Positions 37,760-46,461 of a DNA stretch of 64,000 nucleotides are shown here, one piece after another. This DNA is from Pseudoxanthomonas wuyuanensis (lineage in GTDB: Bacteria > Pseudomonadota > Gammaproteobacteria > Xanthomonadales > Xanthomonadaceae). Where the stretch lies: NCBI RefSeq assembly GCF_900215535.1, contig NZ_OCND01000001.1:682001-746000 (forward strand), read 5' to 3'. Both the position numbers and the translations under genes were made by a program. Every line of letters begins with the position of its first letter. Position 1 is the first letter of the stretch. Under the pieces are notes generated by a model that saw nothing but the letters and a program-made list of their open reading frames with translations, did no database searches and was not told the DNA's origin.

Positions 37760-38659
37760 TCAAGCCACAGATGCCTTCGTGTCCACGGCTGGCTCGCCCT
37801 GGCAGCTGGCGAGCCAGTGCCTGAACTTCTGCATCGCCGGCGTTTCGGCCTTCGAACGCAATCGGGTCAGCCAATAGCGTCCGACATCGACCTCGGTATC
37901 GAACAGCCGCACCAGCCGCTGCGCGGACAGATCCTGCTCGAACATCGCAAACGGCAGCAGCGCCACGCCGGCGCCGGATGCGGCGGCGCTGGCGATGGCC
38001 AGCGACGAATCGAACATCGGCCCGCGCGCGCCGAAGTGCGGCAGGCCCGCCGCATCGCACCAGCGCGGCCATTCGTCCGGGCGGTAGGAGCGCAACAGCG
38101 GCACGCCGGCCAGGTCGCCGGGCTGGCGCAGGCGCCGGGCCAATGCCGGCGAGCACAGCGGCGTGAACGGCGCCGCCGCGATCTCCGTCGCCTCGCATCC
38201 CTGCCAGACGCCATCGCCAAAACGGATGGCGAAGTCCAGCCCTTCGCCGGCCAGATCGATGCGGTTGTTGTTGGTCAGCAGCCGCAGGTCCACCGTGGGG
38301 TGGGCGGAAGCGAAATCGTCCAGGCGCGGCAGCAGCCAACCGGTGGCGAAGGTGGCGACGACGCTGATGGTCAGCACTTCATGAAAGCGCCCGCCGGCAA
38401 ACCGGTCCAGGCTGGCGCCGATGCGGTCGAAGGCCTCGTTGAGCACCGGGAACAATGCTGCACCTTCATCGGTCAGCGCCACCCCGCGCGGCAGCCGCCG
38501 GAACAGCACCACGCCCAGGCGCGCTTCCAGTCCCTTGATCTGATGGCTCAATGCGGCCTGGCTGACGCACAGCTCCAGTGCCGCACGGGTGAAATTGAGG
38601 TGCCGGGCGGAGGCCTCGAAGGCGCGCAGGGCGTTGAGCGGCAGTTGCGGACGAACCAT
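37760..38659 (-). CDS. LysR-family regulator, AmpR-like
   Basis: A 299-residue LTTR. The N-terminal winged helix-turn-helix reads LNALRAFEASARHLNFTRAA, then ALELCVSQAALSHQIKGLEA. A substrate-binding domain follows (LPRLDDFASAHPTVDLRLLT and more). It is divergent from the class A beta-lactamase gene with a 95-bp gap, the arrangement of ampR-blaL2 and other inducible beta-lactamases. AmpR responds to cell-wall muropeptides. Probable regulator of the neighbouring bla. Confidence 0.85.
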   Translation of the reverse strand: MVRPQLPLNALRAFEASARHLNFTRAALELCVSQAALSHQIKGLEARLGVVLFRRLPRGVALTDEGAALFPVLNEAFDRIGASLDRFAGGRFHEVLTISVVATFATGWLLPRLDDFASAHPTVDLRLLTNNNRIDLAGEGLDFAIRFGDGVWQGCEATEIAAAPFTPLCSPALARRLRQPGDLAGVPLLRSYRPDEWPRWCDAAGLPHFGARGPMFDSSLAIASAAASGAGVALLPFAMFEQDLSAQRLVRLFDTEVDVGRYWLTRLRSKAETPAMQKFRHWLASCQGEPAVDTKASVA

Positions 38660-38675
38660 TTCAGCAATTAGTAAA

Positions 38676-38695
38676 ATTTATGGCTTGGATTAAAT
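38676..38695. promoter_or_regulatory. Candidate LysR/AmpR operator
   Basis: The dyad ATTTA-N10-TAAAT sits in the AT-rich centre of the bla/LysR intergenic region. LysR regulators usually bind T-N11-A dyads in such positions and control both divergent promoters. Confidence 0.5.
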
Positions 38696-38754
38696 ATCCT
38701 CGTTTGTGGACGAGCGTCAAGCGGCCAATACTCGCCTGAAACAGGAGGCACGAC

Positions 38755-39651
38755 ATGATTGAACGACGGGATTTTCTGCGCGCGGCCATCGCCGCGTTGG
38801 CGTTGGCTGGATTCGGCGCAAAGGCAGGCGCAGCCAGGGAAAAGGACGGGTCGGCATTGCCGAAGCGGCTGCGCGCCATCGAGAAGGACAGCGGCGGCCG
38901 GCTGGGCGTGGCGGTGCTGGACAGCGGCAGCGGCCAGCAGGCGAACTGGCGCGGCGATGAGCGCTTTGCGATGTGCAGCACCTTCAAATTTCTATTGGCT
39001 GCCGCCGTGCTGGCGCGGGTCGAGAAGGGCGAAGAGGCGCTGGAACGGCGGATACCGATTCTGGCCTCGGACCTGGTCAGCCATTCGCCGGTGACCGAAA
39101 AGCTGGTCGGCGGCGAAGGCGCCAGCATCGCCCAGTTGTGCGAGGCGACGATGATCGTCAGCGACAACGCCGCCGCCAACCTGTTGTTGCCGCTGGTGGG
39201 CGGACCGGAGGGCCTGACCCGATTCGTGCGCACGCTGGGCGACACCCGCACCCGGTTGGACCGCACCGAGCCCAGCCTCAACAGCGCCATTCCGGGCGAC
39301 CCGCGCGATACCACCACGCCGCTGGCCATGCTGCACAGCATGCAGCGGCTGCTGCTGGGCGATGCGCTTGCCGATGCATCGCGTCAGCAACTGCTGGTAT
39401 GGCTGCGCGGCAACCTCACCGGCGACAACCGCCTGCGCGCCGGGTTGCCGGCCGGATGGCAGGCCGGCGACAAGACCGGCACCGCCAACAACGGCAGCAA
39501 CGGCACCAGCAACGACATCGCCATCCTGTGGCCGCCGGGCAGGGCGCCACTGCTGCTGACCTGCTACCTGACCGAGTCGCCGCTGGCCTCTGCAGCGCGC
39601 GACGGCATCCACAAGGCCGTCGCCGCGGCAGTGGTGGAGGCGGTCGCATGA
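38755..39651 (+). CDS. Class A beta-lactamase, L2-like
   Basis: A 298-residue serine beta-lactamase. A twin-arginine signal (IERRDFLRAAIAALALAGF) suggests export in folded form by Tat, as known for the Stenotrophomonas L2 enzyme. All class A motifs are present: S75-T-F-K78, S136-D-N138, E172 in RTEPSLNSAI and K240-T-G242. Cys74 lies next to the catalytic Ser, but no partner Cys follows the KTG, so it lacks the disulfide of class A carbapenemases. AGGAGG precedes the ATG. Probably regulated by the divergent LysR protein. Confidence 0.93.
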   Translation: MIERRDFLRAAIAALALAGFGAKAGAAREKDGSALPKRLRAIEKDSGGRLGVAVLDSGSGQQANWRGDERFAMCSTFKFLLAAAVLARVEKGEEALERRIPILASDLVSHSPVTEKLVGGEGASIAQLCEATMIVSDNAAANLLLPLVGGPEGLTRFVRTLGDTRTRLDRTEPSLNSAIPGDPRDTTTPLAMLHSMQRLLLGDALADASRQQLLVWLRGNLTGDNRLRAGLPAGWQAGDKTGTANNGSNGTSNDIAILWPPGRAPLLLTCYLTESPLASAARDGIHKAVAAAVVEAVA

Positions 39652-39664
39652 GCCACCGGCGTGA

Positions 39665-40576
39665 TCAGATCCTGGGAGCCTCCTCTGCGCGGCTTATGCC
39701 GGATGTGCGGATGGGCGCGTCGATCCACGGTTGCATTGCCGCAAGCAGGTTGCCCTGTGCGGCGGAGAACTGCATCGGTCCGCCAGCGGGCGCCGGTGCC
39801 TGCCAGGTGGGATAGCGCGCAGGGGTGGCCGCATCGGCAACGTTGTTGGCCAGGGCCGCCAGGCGTGGATGCGGCTGGATGGCCGTCAGCGAGGTATGGC
39901 GAACGCCATGGGCGAGGGCATCGGCCACCAGCGATTCGGGCATTCCGCGTTCGCGCCAGCGTTCGGCCAGGCGGCTGCGCTCGGATGGCGTGACCGGCGA
40001 ACCGCGCTCGCTGGCCAGCAGGACCGAGCCGCGCAGGCAGCCTTCGGCCAGGCACATCGCAATCTCGCGCGCATGCTCGCGCGCTTCGGTGCTGGACAAC
40101 GGGCAGCCCAGGTAGCGCATGGCATCGGTCAGGCCGATCACGCCGATCGACAGGGCAACCGGCAGGCGTGCGGAGGAAAACAGCGTTAGCGCGTTGTCCA
40201 GAAGATGCACCGCCAGCCCGGCCGTTGCCATGAAGCTGTCCCGATCGAACCGGGCAAGGCCGGTGAGCGGCGAGGACACGAACGCGGCGACGTTCAGCAC
40301 GGCGGCAGGACTGTCCAGCTCTTCGATACGCGTGTCGGTGCCGGCGTACTGCAGCAGGCGCTCATCGGGCAGCAGCGACCAGCGGCAGAAGGCGTTGACG
40401 AGGTGGCGCACCAGCAGCGGAGAGAACGGACCCTCCACGACGGCCAGCGCGTTGGCCACGCGCCACCATGTGGCATCGATGTCCAGATCGCGCAGGCCGC
40501 TGCCGTCGCGCCACCGGAACCACGAATCCCAGGCTTCCACCGCGGCCGGATCGGTGAATCGGGTGGTCGGCAACAT
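39665..40576 (-). CDS. Ribonucleotide reductase-like protein without an obvious active site
   Basis: A 303-residue protein resembling pieces of class I/II ribonucleotide reductase large subunits: RFTDPAAVEAWDSWFRWRDG, RLPVALSIGVIGLTDAMRYL, EGCLRGSVLLASERG and TAIQPHPRLAALANNVADA. It is less than half the length of a functional enzyme and I see no conserved catalytic cysteine trio. It may be a pseudoenzyme or regulator. The start is set at MLPTTRF because an earlier in-frame ATG runs through an FNR box (40635-40648), which fits as an activator site about 65 bp upstream. It belongs to the low-oxygen island. Confidence 0.65.
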   Translation of the reverse strand: MLPTTRFTDPAAVEAWDSWFRWRDGSGLRDLDIDATWWRVANALAVVEGPFSPLLVRHLVNAFCRWSLLPDERLLQYAGTDTRIEELDSPAAVLNVAAFVSSPLTGLARFDRDSFMATAGLAVHLLDNALTLFSSARLPVALSIGVIGLTDAMRYLGCPLSSTEAREHAREIAMCLAEGCLRGSVLLASERGSPVTPSERSRLAERWRERGMPESLVADALAHGVRHTSLTAIQPHPRLAALANNVADAATPARYPTWQAPAPAGGPMQFSAAQGNLLAAMQPWIDAPIRTSGISRAEEAPRI

Positions 40577-40634
40577 GCGTGAACTCGGCGAAACGGGTCG
40601 CGCCGTAGTGTGTTGGCCCCCGGTGGCGGCTTTA

Positions 40635-40648
40635 TTGATCGGCGTCAA
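40635..40648. promoter_or_regulatory. FNR-type box
   Basis: TTGAT-CGGC-GTCAA (one mismatch to TTGAT-N4-ATCAA) lies between the divergent RNR-like and Crp/Fnr genes. It could activate either or both under low oxygen. Confidence 0.65.
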
Positions 40649-40755
40649 CATGCCTGCGCTTTGTTACACAGTGTTACCAAGTGTTGCGCAACTATCGTCG
40701 TGGGAACGCCTACCGCGGTTACCGTGGCTGGCATTCCCGCCGCAGGCCGACAATC

Positions 40756-41466
40756 ATGTTCGACGCAGCCGAAAGCCCTACCGAATCCGCGCCGTCCCCG
40801 CTGCTGTGCGCCGGCGGTTCGCAGCCTGCCACCAGCCACCGCCTGGAATCCCTGCTCAGCGGCCTGCCGCTGCAGCGCCGGCGCCTGCGCAGCCGCCAGT
40901 ACGTTTTTCATGCCGGCCAGCCCAGGCAGCACCTGTACCTGGTGCACGCCGGCTTCTTCAAGACCTGCCTGGGCAGCGAGGACGGGCGGGAGAGGATCAC
41001 CGGCTTCCGGATGCGCGGCGATCTGCTGGGTATCGATTCGCTGGACCTGGCGAGCCACAGCTGCGACGCGGTGGCGCTGGATTTCGGCGAAGTCTGGGAG
41101 ATCCCGGTCGCCCAGTTGCAGAACGGACTGCCCGGTTTCCAGGAATGCCTGACCGCGGCGCTGGCCAATGAAATCCGGCGCGACTGGAGCTGGATGCTGG
41201 CGCTGGCCACCTTGAATGCCGAACAGCGTGTGGTCACCTTCCTGCTGGATTTTGCGGTTCAGATGGAACGGTTGGGCTTCAGCCCGCGGTGCCTGCTGCT
41301 GCGGATGTCGCGTGCCGACCTGGCCAATTTCCTGTCGCTGCAACTGGAAACGGTTGCCCGGGTGCTGTCGCGGTTGCAGGGCAGGGGATTGATTGACGTG
41401 GCCAGGCGCGAAATCCGTATCGAGGATCGCGCCGGCATGCTGGCGCTGCTGTCGGGCCTGCACTGA
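40756..41466 (+). CDS. Crp/Fnr-family transcription regulator
   Basis: A 236-residue regulator with a cyclic-nucleotide-type jelly roll (about 45-150: FHAGQPRQHLYLVHAGFFKT) and a C-terminal winged helix (LRMSRADLANFLSLQLETVA and RVLSRLQGRGLI). The recognition helix has E-T-V-A-R where FNR has E-x-x-S-R. FNR needs three N-terminal cysteines for its [4Fe-4S] cluster; here only one Cys lies before the jelly roll, so oxygen sensing by the FNR mechanism is doubtful. It probably controls the FNR-box genes of this island, with or instead of another Fnr. Start ATG (MFDAAESP). Confidence 0.85.
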   Translation: MFDAAESPTESAPSPLLCAGGSQPATSHRLESLLSGLPLQRRRLRSRQYVFHAGQPRQHLYLVHAGFFKTCLGSEDGRERITGFRMRGDLLGIDSLDLASHSCDAVALDFGEVWEIPVAQLQNGLPGFQECLTAALANEIRRDWSWMLALATLNAEQRVVTFLLDFAVQMERLGFSPRCLLLRMSRADLANFLSLQLETVARVLSRLQGRGLIDVARREIRIEDRAGMLALLSGLH

Positions 41467-41491
41467 CGCCGGGCCGGATAGATTGTTGTAA

Positions 41492-42493
41492 TCACTCCGG
41501 CACCAGCACGGCGGCTCCCTGGAAACGGCCGGCGCGCAGTTCGGCCAGGGCCAGGTTGGCGTCCTGCAGCCGGAACCGCCGGACCTGGGTATGCACGTCG
41601 GCGCGGCCGGCCGCTTCGAAAAAGCCCGCGGCGTCTTCACGGGTCAGGTTGGCCACCGAGACCAGTTGCCGTTCGCCCCACAGCAGGCGGTAGGGAAAAG
41701 CGGGGATATCGCTCATGTGGATGCCGGCGCATACCACCCGGCCGCCCTTGCGCACCGCGGCCAGAGCGACCGGAACCAGTGCGCCGACCGGCGCGAACAG
41801 AATGGCCGCGTCCAGGCTGACGGGCGCGGCCTGATCGGAACCGCCGGCCCAGCAGGCTCCCAGCGAGCGCGCGAAGGCCTGGCTGTCCAGATCGCCCGGG
41901 CGGGTGAACGCATGGACCTGGCAACCCTGCCAGCGGGCGATCTGGGTTGCGATGTGCGCGGCCGCGCCAAAGCCGAAGATTCCCAGGCGCTGGCATGCGC
42001 CCGCGGCGCGCAGCGCACGCCAGCCGATCAGTCCGGCACACAGCAGCGGCGCGGCTGCCACCGGGTCGCTCCAGCGCGCATCAAGCGCAATGCAGTAGTC
42101 GGCCGCGGCCACGACGTGGGTGGCGTAGCCGCCGTCGTGCGTACAGCCGGTGAATTCGGGCTGATCGCAGAGGTTTTCCTGGCCGTGGCCGCAGAAAAAA
42201 CAGTGCCCGCAAGTGTGGCCCAGCCACGGTATTCCGACCCGCATGCCAAGCGTAAGCCGGGGCGTTGCCGGTCCCAGCGCCTCGACGATGCCGACGATTT
42301 CGTGCCCCGGCACGATCGGGTAGCGGGCCTGGGCAAGTTCGCCATCGAGCAGATGCAGATCGGTGCGGCAGACGCCGCAGGCCTCCACCCGTACCCGCAC
42401 CTGGCCAGCGCCGGGGACCGGGAGCGGGCGCCGGGTCGGAACCAGCGCCGAACCGGCATGCGGCAGCAGCATCACCAGATTTTCGTCACCCAT
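41492..42493 (-). CDS. Zinc-dependent alcohol dehydrogenase
   Basis: A 333-residue medium-chain dehydrogenase. The catalytic zinc ligands are Cys in ACGVCRTDLHL, His-Glu in PGHEIVG and Cys in PLLCAGLIGW. The structural zinc site is CGHCFFCGHGQENLC. The nucleotide-binding turn is GIFGFGAAAH. It resembles propanol-preferring AdhA-type enzymes that also occur in low-oxygen universal-stress clusters. It would reoxidise NADH by reducing aldehydes. It shares a 351-bp upstream region with the divergent fusion gene; apart from the FNR box I see nothing coding there. Confidence 0.9.
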   Translation of the reverse strand: MGDENLVMLLPHAGSALVPTRRPLPVPGAGQVRVRVEACGVCRTDLHLLDGELAQARYPIVPGHEIVGIVEALGPATPRLTLGMRVGIPWLGHTCGHCFFCGHGQENLCDQPEFTGCTHDGGYATHVVAAADYCIALDARWSDPVAAAPLLCAGLIGWRALRAAGACQRLGIFGFGAAAHIATQIARWQGCQVHAFTRPGDLDSQAFARSLGACWAGGSDQAAPVSLDAAILFAPVGALVPVALAAVRKGGRVVCAGIHMSDIPAFPYRLLWGERQLVSVANLTREDAAGFFEAAGRADVHTQVRRFRLQDANLALAELRAGRFQGAAVLVPE

Positions 42494-42750
42494 GGTAGGC
42501 CAACCCCAGCGCCGCGCGTCTGCCGGCGATGGCCGGTGCGCTGCTGCGCATCGGTTGCTTACAGGCCGGCAGGACGGGTGTCCGGCAGTTCATGCGCCAT
42601 CCAGCGTCCGGCGACTTCCCGCGGCCCCGTCGCAGCGGTACGGTCCGGATGGTTTCCATGGTGGGCGCATGGCGGGCAGACATTCGACTGAACCTTGCTT
42701 CTCGGCGGTGCGATGCCACATCAAGTGTCGCGGGTAAACGGACAGGAACC

Positions 42751-42764
42751 TTGATGCAGATCAA
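42751..42764 (+). promoter_or_regulatory. FNR-type box (perfect)
   Basis: TTGAT-GCAG-ATCAA, a full consensus site centred 87 bp before the ATG of the phosphoribosyltransferase-hydrolase gene. Class II activation would give a leader of about 46 nt. Confidence 0.75.
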
Positions 42765-42844
42765 CGGGCGCTCCGGCAACCGGCGCATCGTAGCGACAGG
42801 GTGCGATGCGGCCATTGGCCGCAAAACGCAACAGGAGGTGCACC

Positions 42845-44188
42845 ATGCCGCTACTGCCATTCCGGGACCGCGAAGAAGCCGCCCGTTATCTGTCCGAAGC
42901 GCTGTCCCGCTATCGCGGCCAGCACCCGATCGTGCTGGCCATCCCGCGCGGGGCGGTGCCGATGGCGCGGAGGGTCGCCGATGCGCTGGAAGGCGAACTG
43001 GACGTGGTGCTGGTACGCAAGCTGGGCGCTCCCGGGAATCCCGAACTGGCCATGGGATCGGTGGACGAGGCGGGCAGGGTGTGGCTGAACGACATCGCAG
43101 AGCGGATTGGCGGCAGCGATGCCTATGTCCGGCAAGAGACGCAGCGACAGCTGGCGTTGATCCGCGAACGCCGCCAGCGCTACGCGGCTGGCCAGCCCGG
43201 GCTGGATCTGGCCGGACGGATCGTCATCGTACTGGATGACGGGCTGGCCACCGGCGCCACGATGACCGCCGCGCTGCGCGCTGCCCGCAGCCAGCGGCCT
43301 GCGCGCCTGGTATGCGCGGTACCGGTGGCTGCGGCCGACAGCCTGGCCGAAGTGGCCGGCCTGGCCGACGAAGTGGTCTGCCTGGAGACGCCTTCCCCGT
43401 TCTATTCGGTAGGCCTGCACTACCGCCGTTTCGATCAGGTGACCGATGACGATGTGGCCAAGGCGCTCGGACCGGTGCGGACCGCAAACCCGGCCGCAAC
43501 GGCGGCGCCCGGCTATCCGGTCCGGATTGCCTGCGCAACGGTAGCGATGGAAGGCGAGGTGCGTTCGCCGCCGTCGCCGCGCGGAATGATCGTCTTTGCG
43601 CACGGCAGCGGCAGCAGCCGGCACAGCCCGCGCAACCGCGCAGTGGCGGAGGCGTTGAACCGGCGGGGTTTTGCCACGTTGCTGTTCGATCTGCTGACGC
43701 CAGCGGAAGACCGCGACCCTGCGTGCCGCTTGGATATTCCGCTGTTGGCGCAAAGGCTGGACGCGGCGGTTGCCTGGGCGCAAGGCGAAGCGGCCCAGCG
43801 CGACATTCCGCTGGGATTGTTCGGCGCAAGCACCGGTGCCGGTGCGGCGATGGCGGTCGCGGCGGCCCGTCGCGGCGAGATTGCGGCGGTGGTTTCCCGC
43901 GGTGGCCGGCCGGACCTGGCCGGCCGGGCAACGTTGACGAATGTCAGGACGCCGACGCTGTTGATCGTAGGCGGCAACGACCCGGAAGCGCGTTCCTTGA
44001 ACCGACTGGCGGAAGTCATGATGCGGCCGTGGGCGGTGATTGCCACCGTCCCCGGCGCCACCCATCTGTTCGAAGAACCTGGCGCGTTGGAGCAGGTGGC
44101 AAAGCTGGCAGCCGACTGGTTCGACCGCTGGTTCGCCAAGGACGCCATGCATGGGCGCGACAACGGGAACGCATCAGGGGCGCGATAG
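42845..44188 (+). CDS. Phosphoribosyltransferase - alpha/beta hydrolase fusion
   Basis: A 447-residue two-domain protein. Residues about 1-215 form a type I PRTase with the PRPP loop VIVLDDGLATGATMTA and PRGAVPMARRVADAL. Residues about 235-440 are an alpha/beta hydrolase of the dienelactone hydrolase type: IVFAHGSGSSRHSPRN (oxyanion), GLFGASTGAGAAMA (nucleophile elbow, Ser in G-A-S-T-G), LLIVGGNDPEA and ATHLFEEPG (catalytic His). Such fusions are found in low-oxygen/universal-stress loci of other proteobacteria. The substrate is unknown. A perfect FNR box lies upstream. Confidence 0.85.
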   Translation: MPLLPFRDREEAARYLSEALSRYRGQHPIVLAIPRGAVPMARRVADALEGELDVVLVRKLGAPGNPELAMGSVDEAGRVWLNDIAERIGGSDAYVRQETQRQLALIRERRQRYAAGQPGLDLAGRIVIVLDDGLATGATMTAALRAARSQRPARLVCAVPVAAADSLAEVAGLADEVVCLETPSPFYSVGLHYRRFDQVTDDDVAKALGPVRTANPAATAAPGYPVRIACATVAMEGEVRSPPSPRGMIVFAHGSGSSRHSPRNRAVAEALNRRGFATLLFDLLTPAEDRDPACRLDIPLLAQRLDAAVAWAQGEAAQRDIPLGLFGASTGAGAAMAVAAARRGEIAAVVSRGGRPDLAGRATLTNVRTPTLLIVGGNDPEARSLNRLAEVMMRPWAVIATVPGATHLFEEPGALEQVAKLAADWFDRWFAKDAMHGRDNGNASGAR

Positions 44189-44235
44189 CCGCAGCTTCCA
44201 CCTCCGCCATCGTTGCCGTTGCCGTTGCCGTTGCG

Positions 44236-45537
44236 TCAGCGGAACTCGAAGAGTTCGTGGCGAAGGCGGCTGTCCGGCACGCCGGTTTCCCGCATCAGCT
44301 CGCGCACTTGCCTGAGCAGGCCCCTGGGGCCGCAGAAACTGATTCGGACCTGCGCAGGCCCTGCCTGGGCAACGACCTCGGCGAAACGGTGACGGAACTC
44401 CGGCGCGCCGGGGCCGGTGGCGATGTTCGCCAACGCCACGCCGCGCCGGTCGGCCAATGCCTGCAGATCGATCGCCTCGGGCAGTTCGCGCCCGGGAGTG
44501 AAGAAGTGGAAGAACGTCACCTGGCCGGAGCGGCTGTCATTGGCCTCCTGCAGCCAGGCGAGAAAAGGCGTCACTCCCACCCCGCCGGCGATCCAGATCT
44601 CAGCGCCGCCGTCGGCCGTACGCTGAAAACGCCCGAACGGCGCATAGACCTCTGCCATCAACCCGGGCCCGGCTTCTTTCACCAGGCGCGCCGTGTAGTC
44701 GCCCAGCGAACGGATCATGAAGGCGATGCTGCCGTCCTCATTGGCGGCGCTTGCGATGGTGAAAGGATGCGGCTCGCGCAGGCCGTCGCGCTTGAAGGAA
44801 ACAAACGCGAACTGGCCTGGAACGAAGGGGATCTTCCTGCCCACCGGCATGAGCTGGAGATGCACGGCGCTGGCATTGGCGGACACCGCCTGCAGGCGGT
44901 ACTCGGCGTGCTGCGACAGCAGGGGATACAGCAGCAGCTTGTACGCGGCCGCAATCACGCCCAGGGCTGACAGCGCCGTCAGCCATATGCCCGCCGGGCT
45001 GACCAGCGCGATGGGCGATTTGAAGCTCAACCAGTGCGCGATGACTATCAGGAACAACGGCCCGGACAACTTGTGCCACCAGCGCCAGACGCGGTAGGGG
45101 ATATTGCGGTTCAGCGCCAGCACGACGATGAGCATCAGCGCCACGAAGCTCAACTGCCTGACCAGCCGTGTTGCCGGGCCCAGGGTCACGATGGCCGCGG
45201 TCTGCCATTGCGCGTCCCCGGCCTTGAAGACGAAATGGATCGAGCCGAATACCAGCGCCCAGACGCCCAGCCATTTATGCGTTTCGTAGATCCTGTCCAG
45301 ACCGCCGAAAACCGGCTCCATCCACTTCCAGCGCGCACCGAGTATGGCCGCCATCGCCATCAACGAAACCGCGGCCACGCCGGAACCAAGGCTGAGCGCT
45401 GCCGTGCTCCACCAGGTGCCGGCTGGTATCGCAGGCAGCAGCGCCGCGAAACTCGCCAGGACCAGGAAAACCACCAGCGGGCCGGTACCGAGTCTCAAGG
45501 GGCTTGCCGCAATCGATAAGTCCGTACCATTTTTCAC
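44236..45537 (-). CDS. Ferric reductase-like transmembrane flavocytochrome
   Basis: A 433-residue protein. The N-terminal half has about six membrane helices with paired histidines (IYETHKWLGVWALVFGSIHF and WWHKLSGPLFLIVIAHWL) expected to bind two hemes. The C-terminal half is a ferredoxin-NADP reductase module: REPHPFTIASA (FAD), IAGGVGVTPFLAWL (NADPH) and SFCGPRGL. It would pass electrons from NAD(P)H across the membrane to an unknown acceptor. The start is a GTG (VKNGTDLSIAA) with GGTGGAG before it; an FNR-type box lies 130-143 bp upstream. Confidence 0.85.
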   Translation of the reverse strand: MKNGTDLSIAASPLRLGTGPLVVFLVLASFAALLPAIPAGTWWSTAALSLGSGVAAVSLMAMAAILGARWKWMEPVFGGLDRIYETHKWLGVWALVFGSIHFVFKAGDAQWQTAAIVTLGPATRLVRQLSFVALMLIVVLALNRNIPYRVWRWWHKLSGPLFLIVIAHWLSFKSPIALVSPAGIWLTALSALGVIAAAYKLLLYPLLSQHAEYRLQAVSANASAVHLQLMPVGRKIPFVPGQFAFVSFKRDGLREPHPFTIASAANEDGSIAFMIRSLGDYTARLVKEAGPGLMAEVYAPFGRFQRTADGGAEIWIAGGVGVTPFLAWLQEANDSRSGQVTFFHFFTPGRELPEAIDLQALADRRGVALANIATGPGAPEFRHRFAEVVAQAGPAQVRISFCGPRGLLRQVRELMRETGVPDSRLRHELFEFR

Positions 45538-45666
45538 GATGCTCCACCTTGCCTGTCGGCTGCTGCCGTCGCGTCGCAAAACGCGGTTGATCGCGTTCGG
45601 AGCGACAGCCGGAGGCCGCCCGCGCGGTTCCATGGGCCCAGTTTGCGCCAATGACCCGTTCTTTCA

Positions 45667-45680
45667 TTGATCGCAGTCAA
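45667..45680 (-). promoter_or_regulatory. FNR-type box
   Basis: TTGAT-CGCA-GTCAA, one mismatch from consensus, upstream of the ferric reductase-like gene. Centred at -41.5 it would give a leader of about 95 nt. Confidence 0.6.
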
Positions 45681-45729
45681 TTGCCGGGACCGGTCAGGCG
45701 CCCGCAGCGGGCGCCGCTGCAACGGCGCT

Positions 45730-45768
45730 GGCGCGCAACGCATCTCATCCCAAAGGTCATAACACGCT
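45730..45768. repeat. 39-bp dispersed repeat, copy 2
   Basis: It matches 14482-14520 at 34 of 39 positions and ends exactly where the VIT-family stop codon region begins. Function unknown. Confidence 0.6.
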
Positions 45769-46461
45769 CTATGCAAGCCCCGCCGTGCCGAACAGCTTGC
45801 CGATGCCTGCGGTAATCGCCATCGCCAGCGCGCCCCAGACCATTACCCTCAGCGCGCCGCGTACGATCGAGGCCCCGCCCATGCGGGCCGCAGCACCGCC
45901 CAGGATTGCCAGCAGCAGCAACGAAACCAGCGCGATGACCAGGGTGACGCTGCCAGTCCAGAATGCCGCCACCAGCAGCGGCGGCGCAGCTCCCACGCAG
46001 AACGACCCCGCCGATGCCAGCGCGGCCTGCAGCGGACGGGCCTGCGTGGCTTCGTGGATGCCCAGTTCATCGCGCAGATGCGCCCCAAGCGGGTCCGCCG
46101 CCGTCAGCTCCTTGGCCACATCCAGCGCCAGGGAAGGGCTGAGCCCGCGCTTTTCGTAGATTCCTGCCAGCTCCTGCAATTCGGCTTCCGGCTGGGTGGC
46201 CAGTTCGCGGCGTTCCTTTTCGGTGTCGGCGCGCTCGGTGTCCGATTGCGAACTGACGGAAACGTACTCGCCGGCGGCCATCGACAGCGAGCCGGCCACC
46301 AGGCCCGCCAACCCGGCGAGCAGCACGCTGCGTACGGACGCATCCGCCGCGGAGACGCCGACAATCAGGCTGCTGGTCGAGATCAAGCCGTCATTGGCGC
46401 CAAGGACGGCGGCGCGAAGCCACCCGATTCTCTGGTTCCTGTGCCGTTCTGTATGGCGCAT
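45769..46461 (-). CDS. VIT1/CCC1 family membrane protein
   Basis: A 230-residue protein beginning MRHTERHRNQRIGWLRAAVL, then GANDGLISTSSLIVGVSAA, the VIT/CCC1 signature. About five membrane helices are split by a charged metal-binding-like segment (SQSDTERADTEKERRELATQ and EAELQELAGIYEKRGLS). Members move Fe2+ or Mn2+ out of the cytosol in exchange for protons. AGGAAT precedes the ATG. It is divergent from cytochrome b561; the 287-bp gap holds only an FNR half-site (TTGAT at 46658) and no gene. Confidence 0.9.
   Translation of the reverse strand: MRHTERHRNQRIGWLRAAVLGANDGLISTSSLIVGVSAADASVRSVLLAGLAGLVAGSLSMAAGEYVSVSSQSDTERADTEKERRELATQPEAELQELAGIYEKRGLSPSLALDVAKELTAADPLGAHLRDELGIHEATQARPLQAALASAGSFCVGAAPPLLVAAFWTGSVTLVIALVSLLLLAILGGAAARMGGASIVRGALRVMVWGALAMAITAGIGKLFGTAGLA

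Noticed and set aside
38755-39651. Carbapenemase activity for the class A enzyme because of the Cys before the catalytic Ser
   Set aside because: Class A carbapenemases need a second Cys just after K-T-G for the disulfide; here the sequence continues T-A-N-N. An L2-like enzyme is the safer call.
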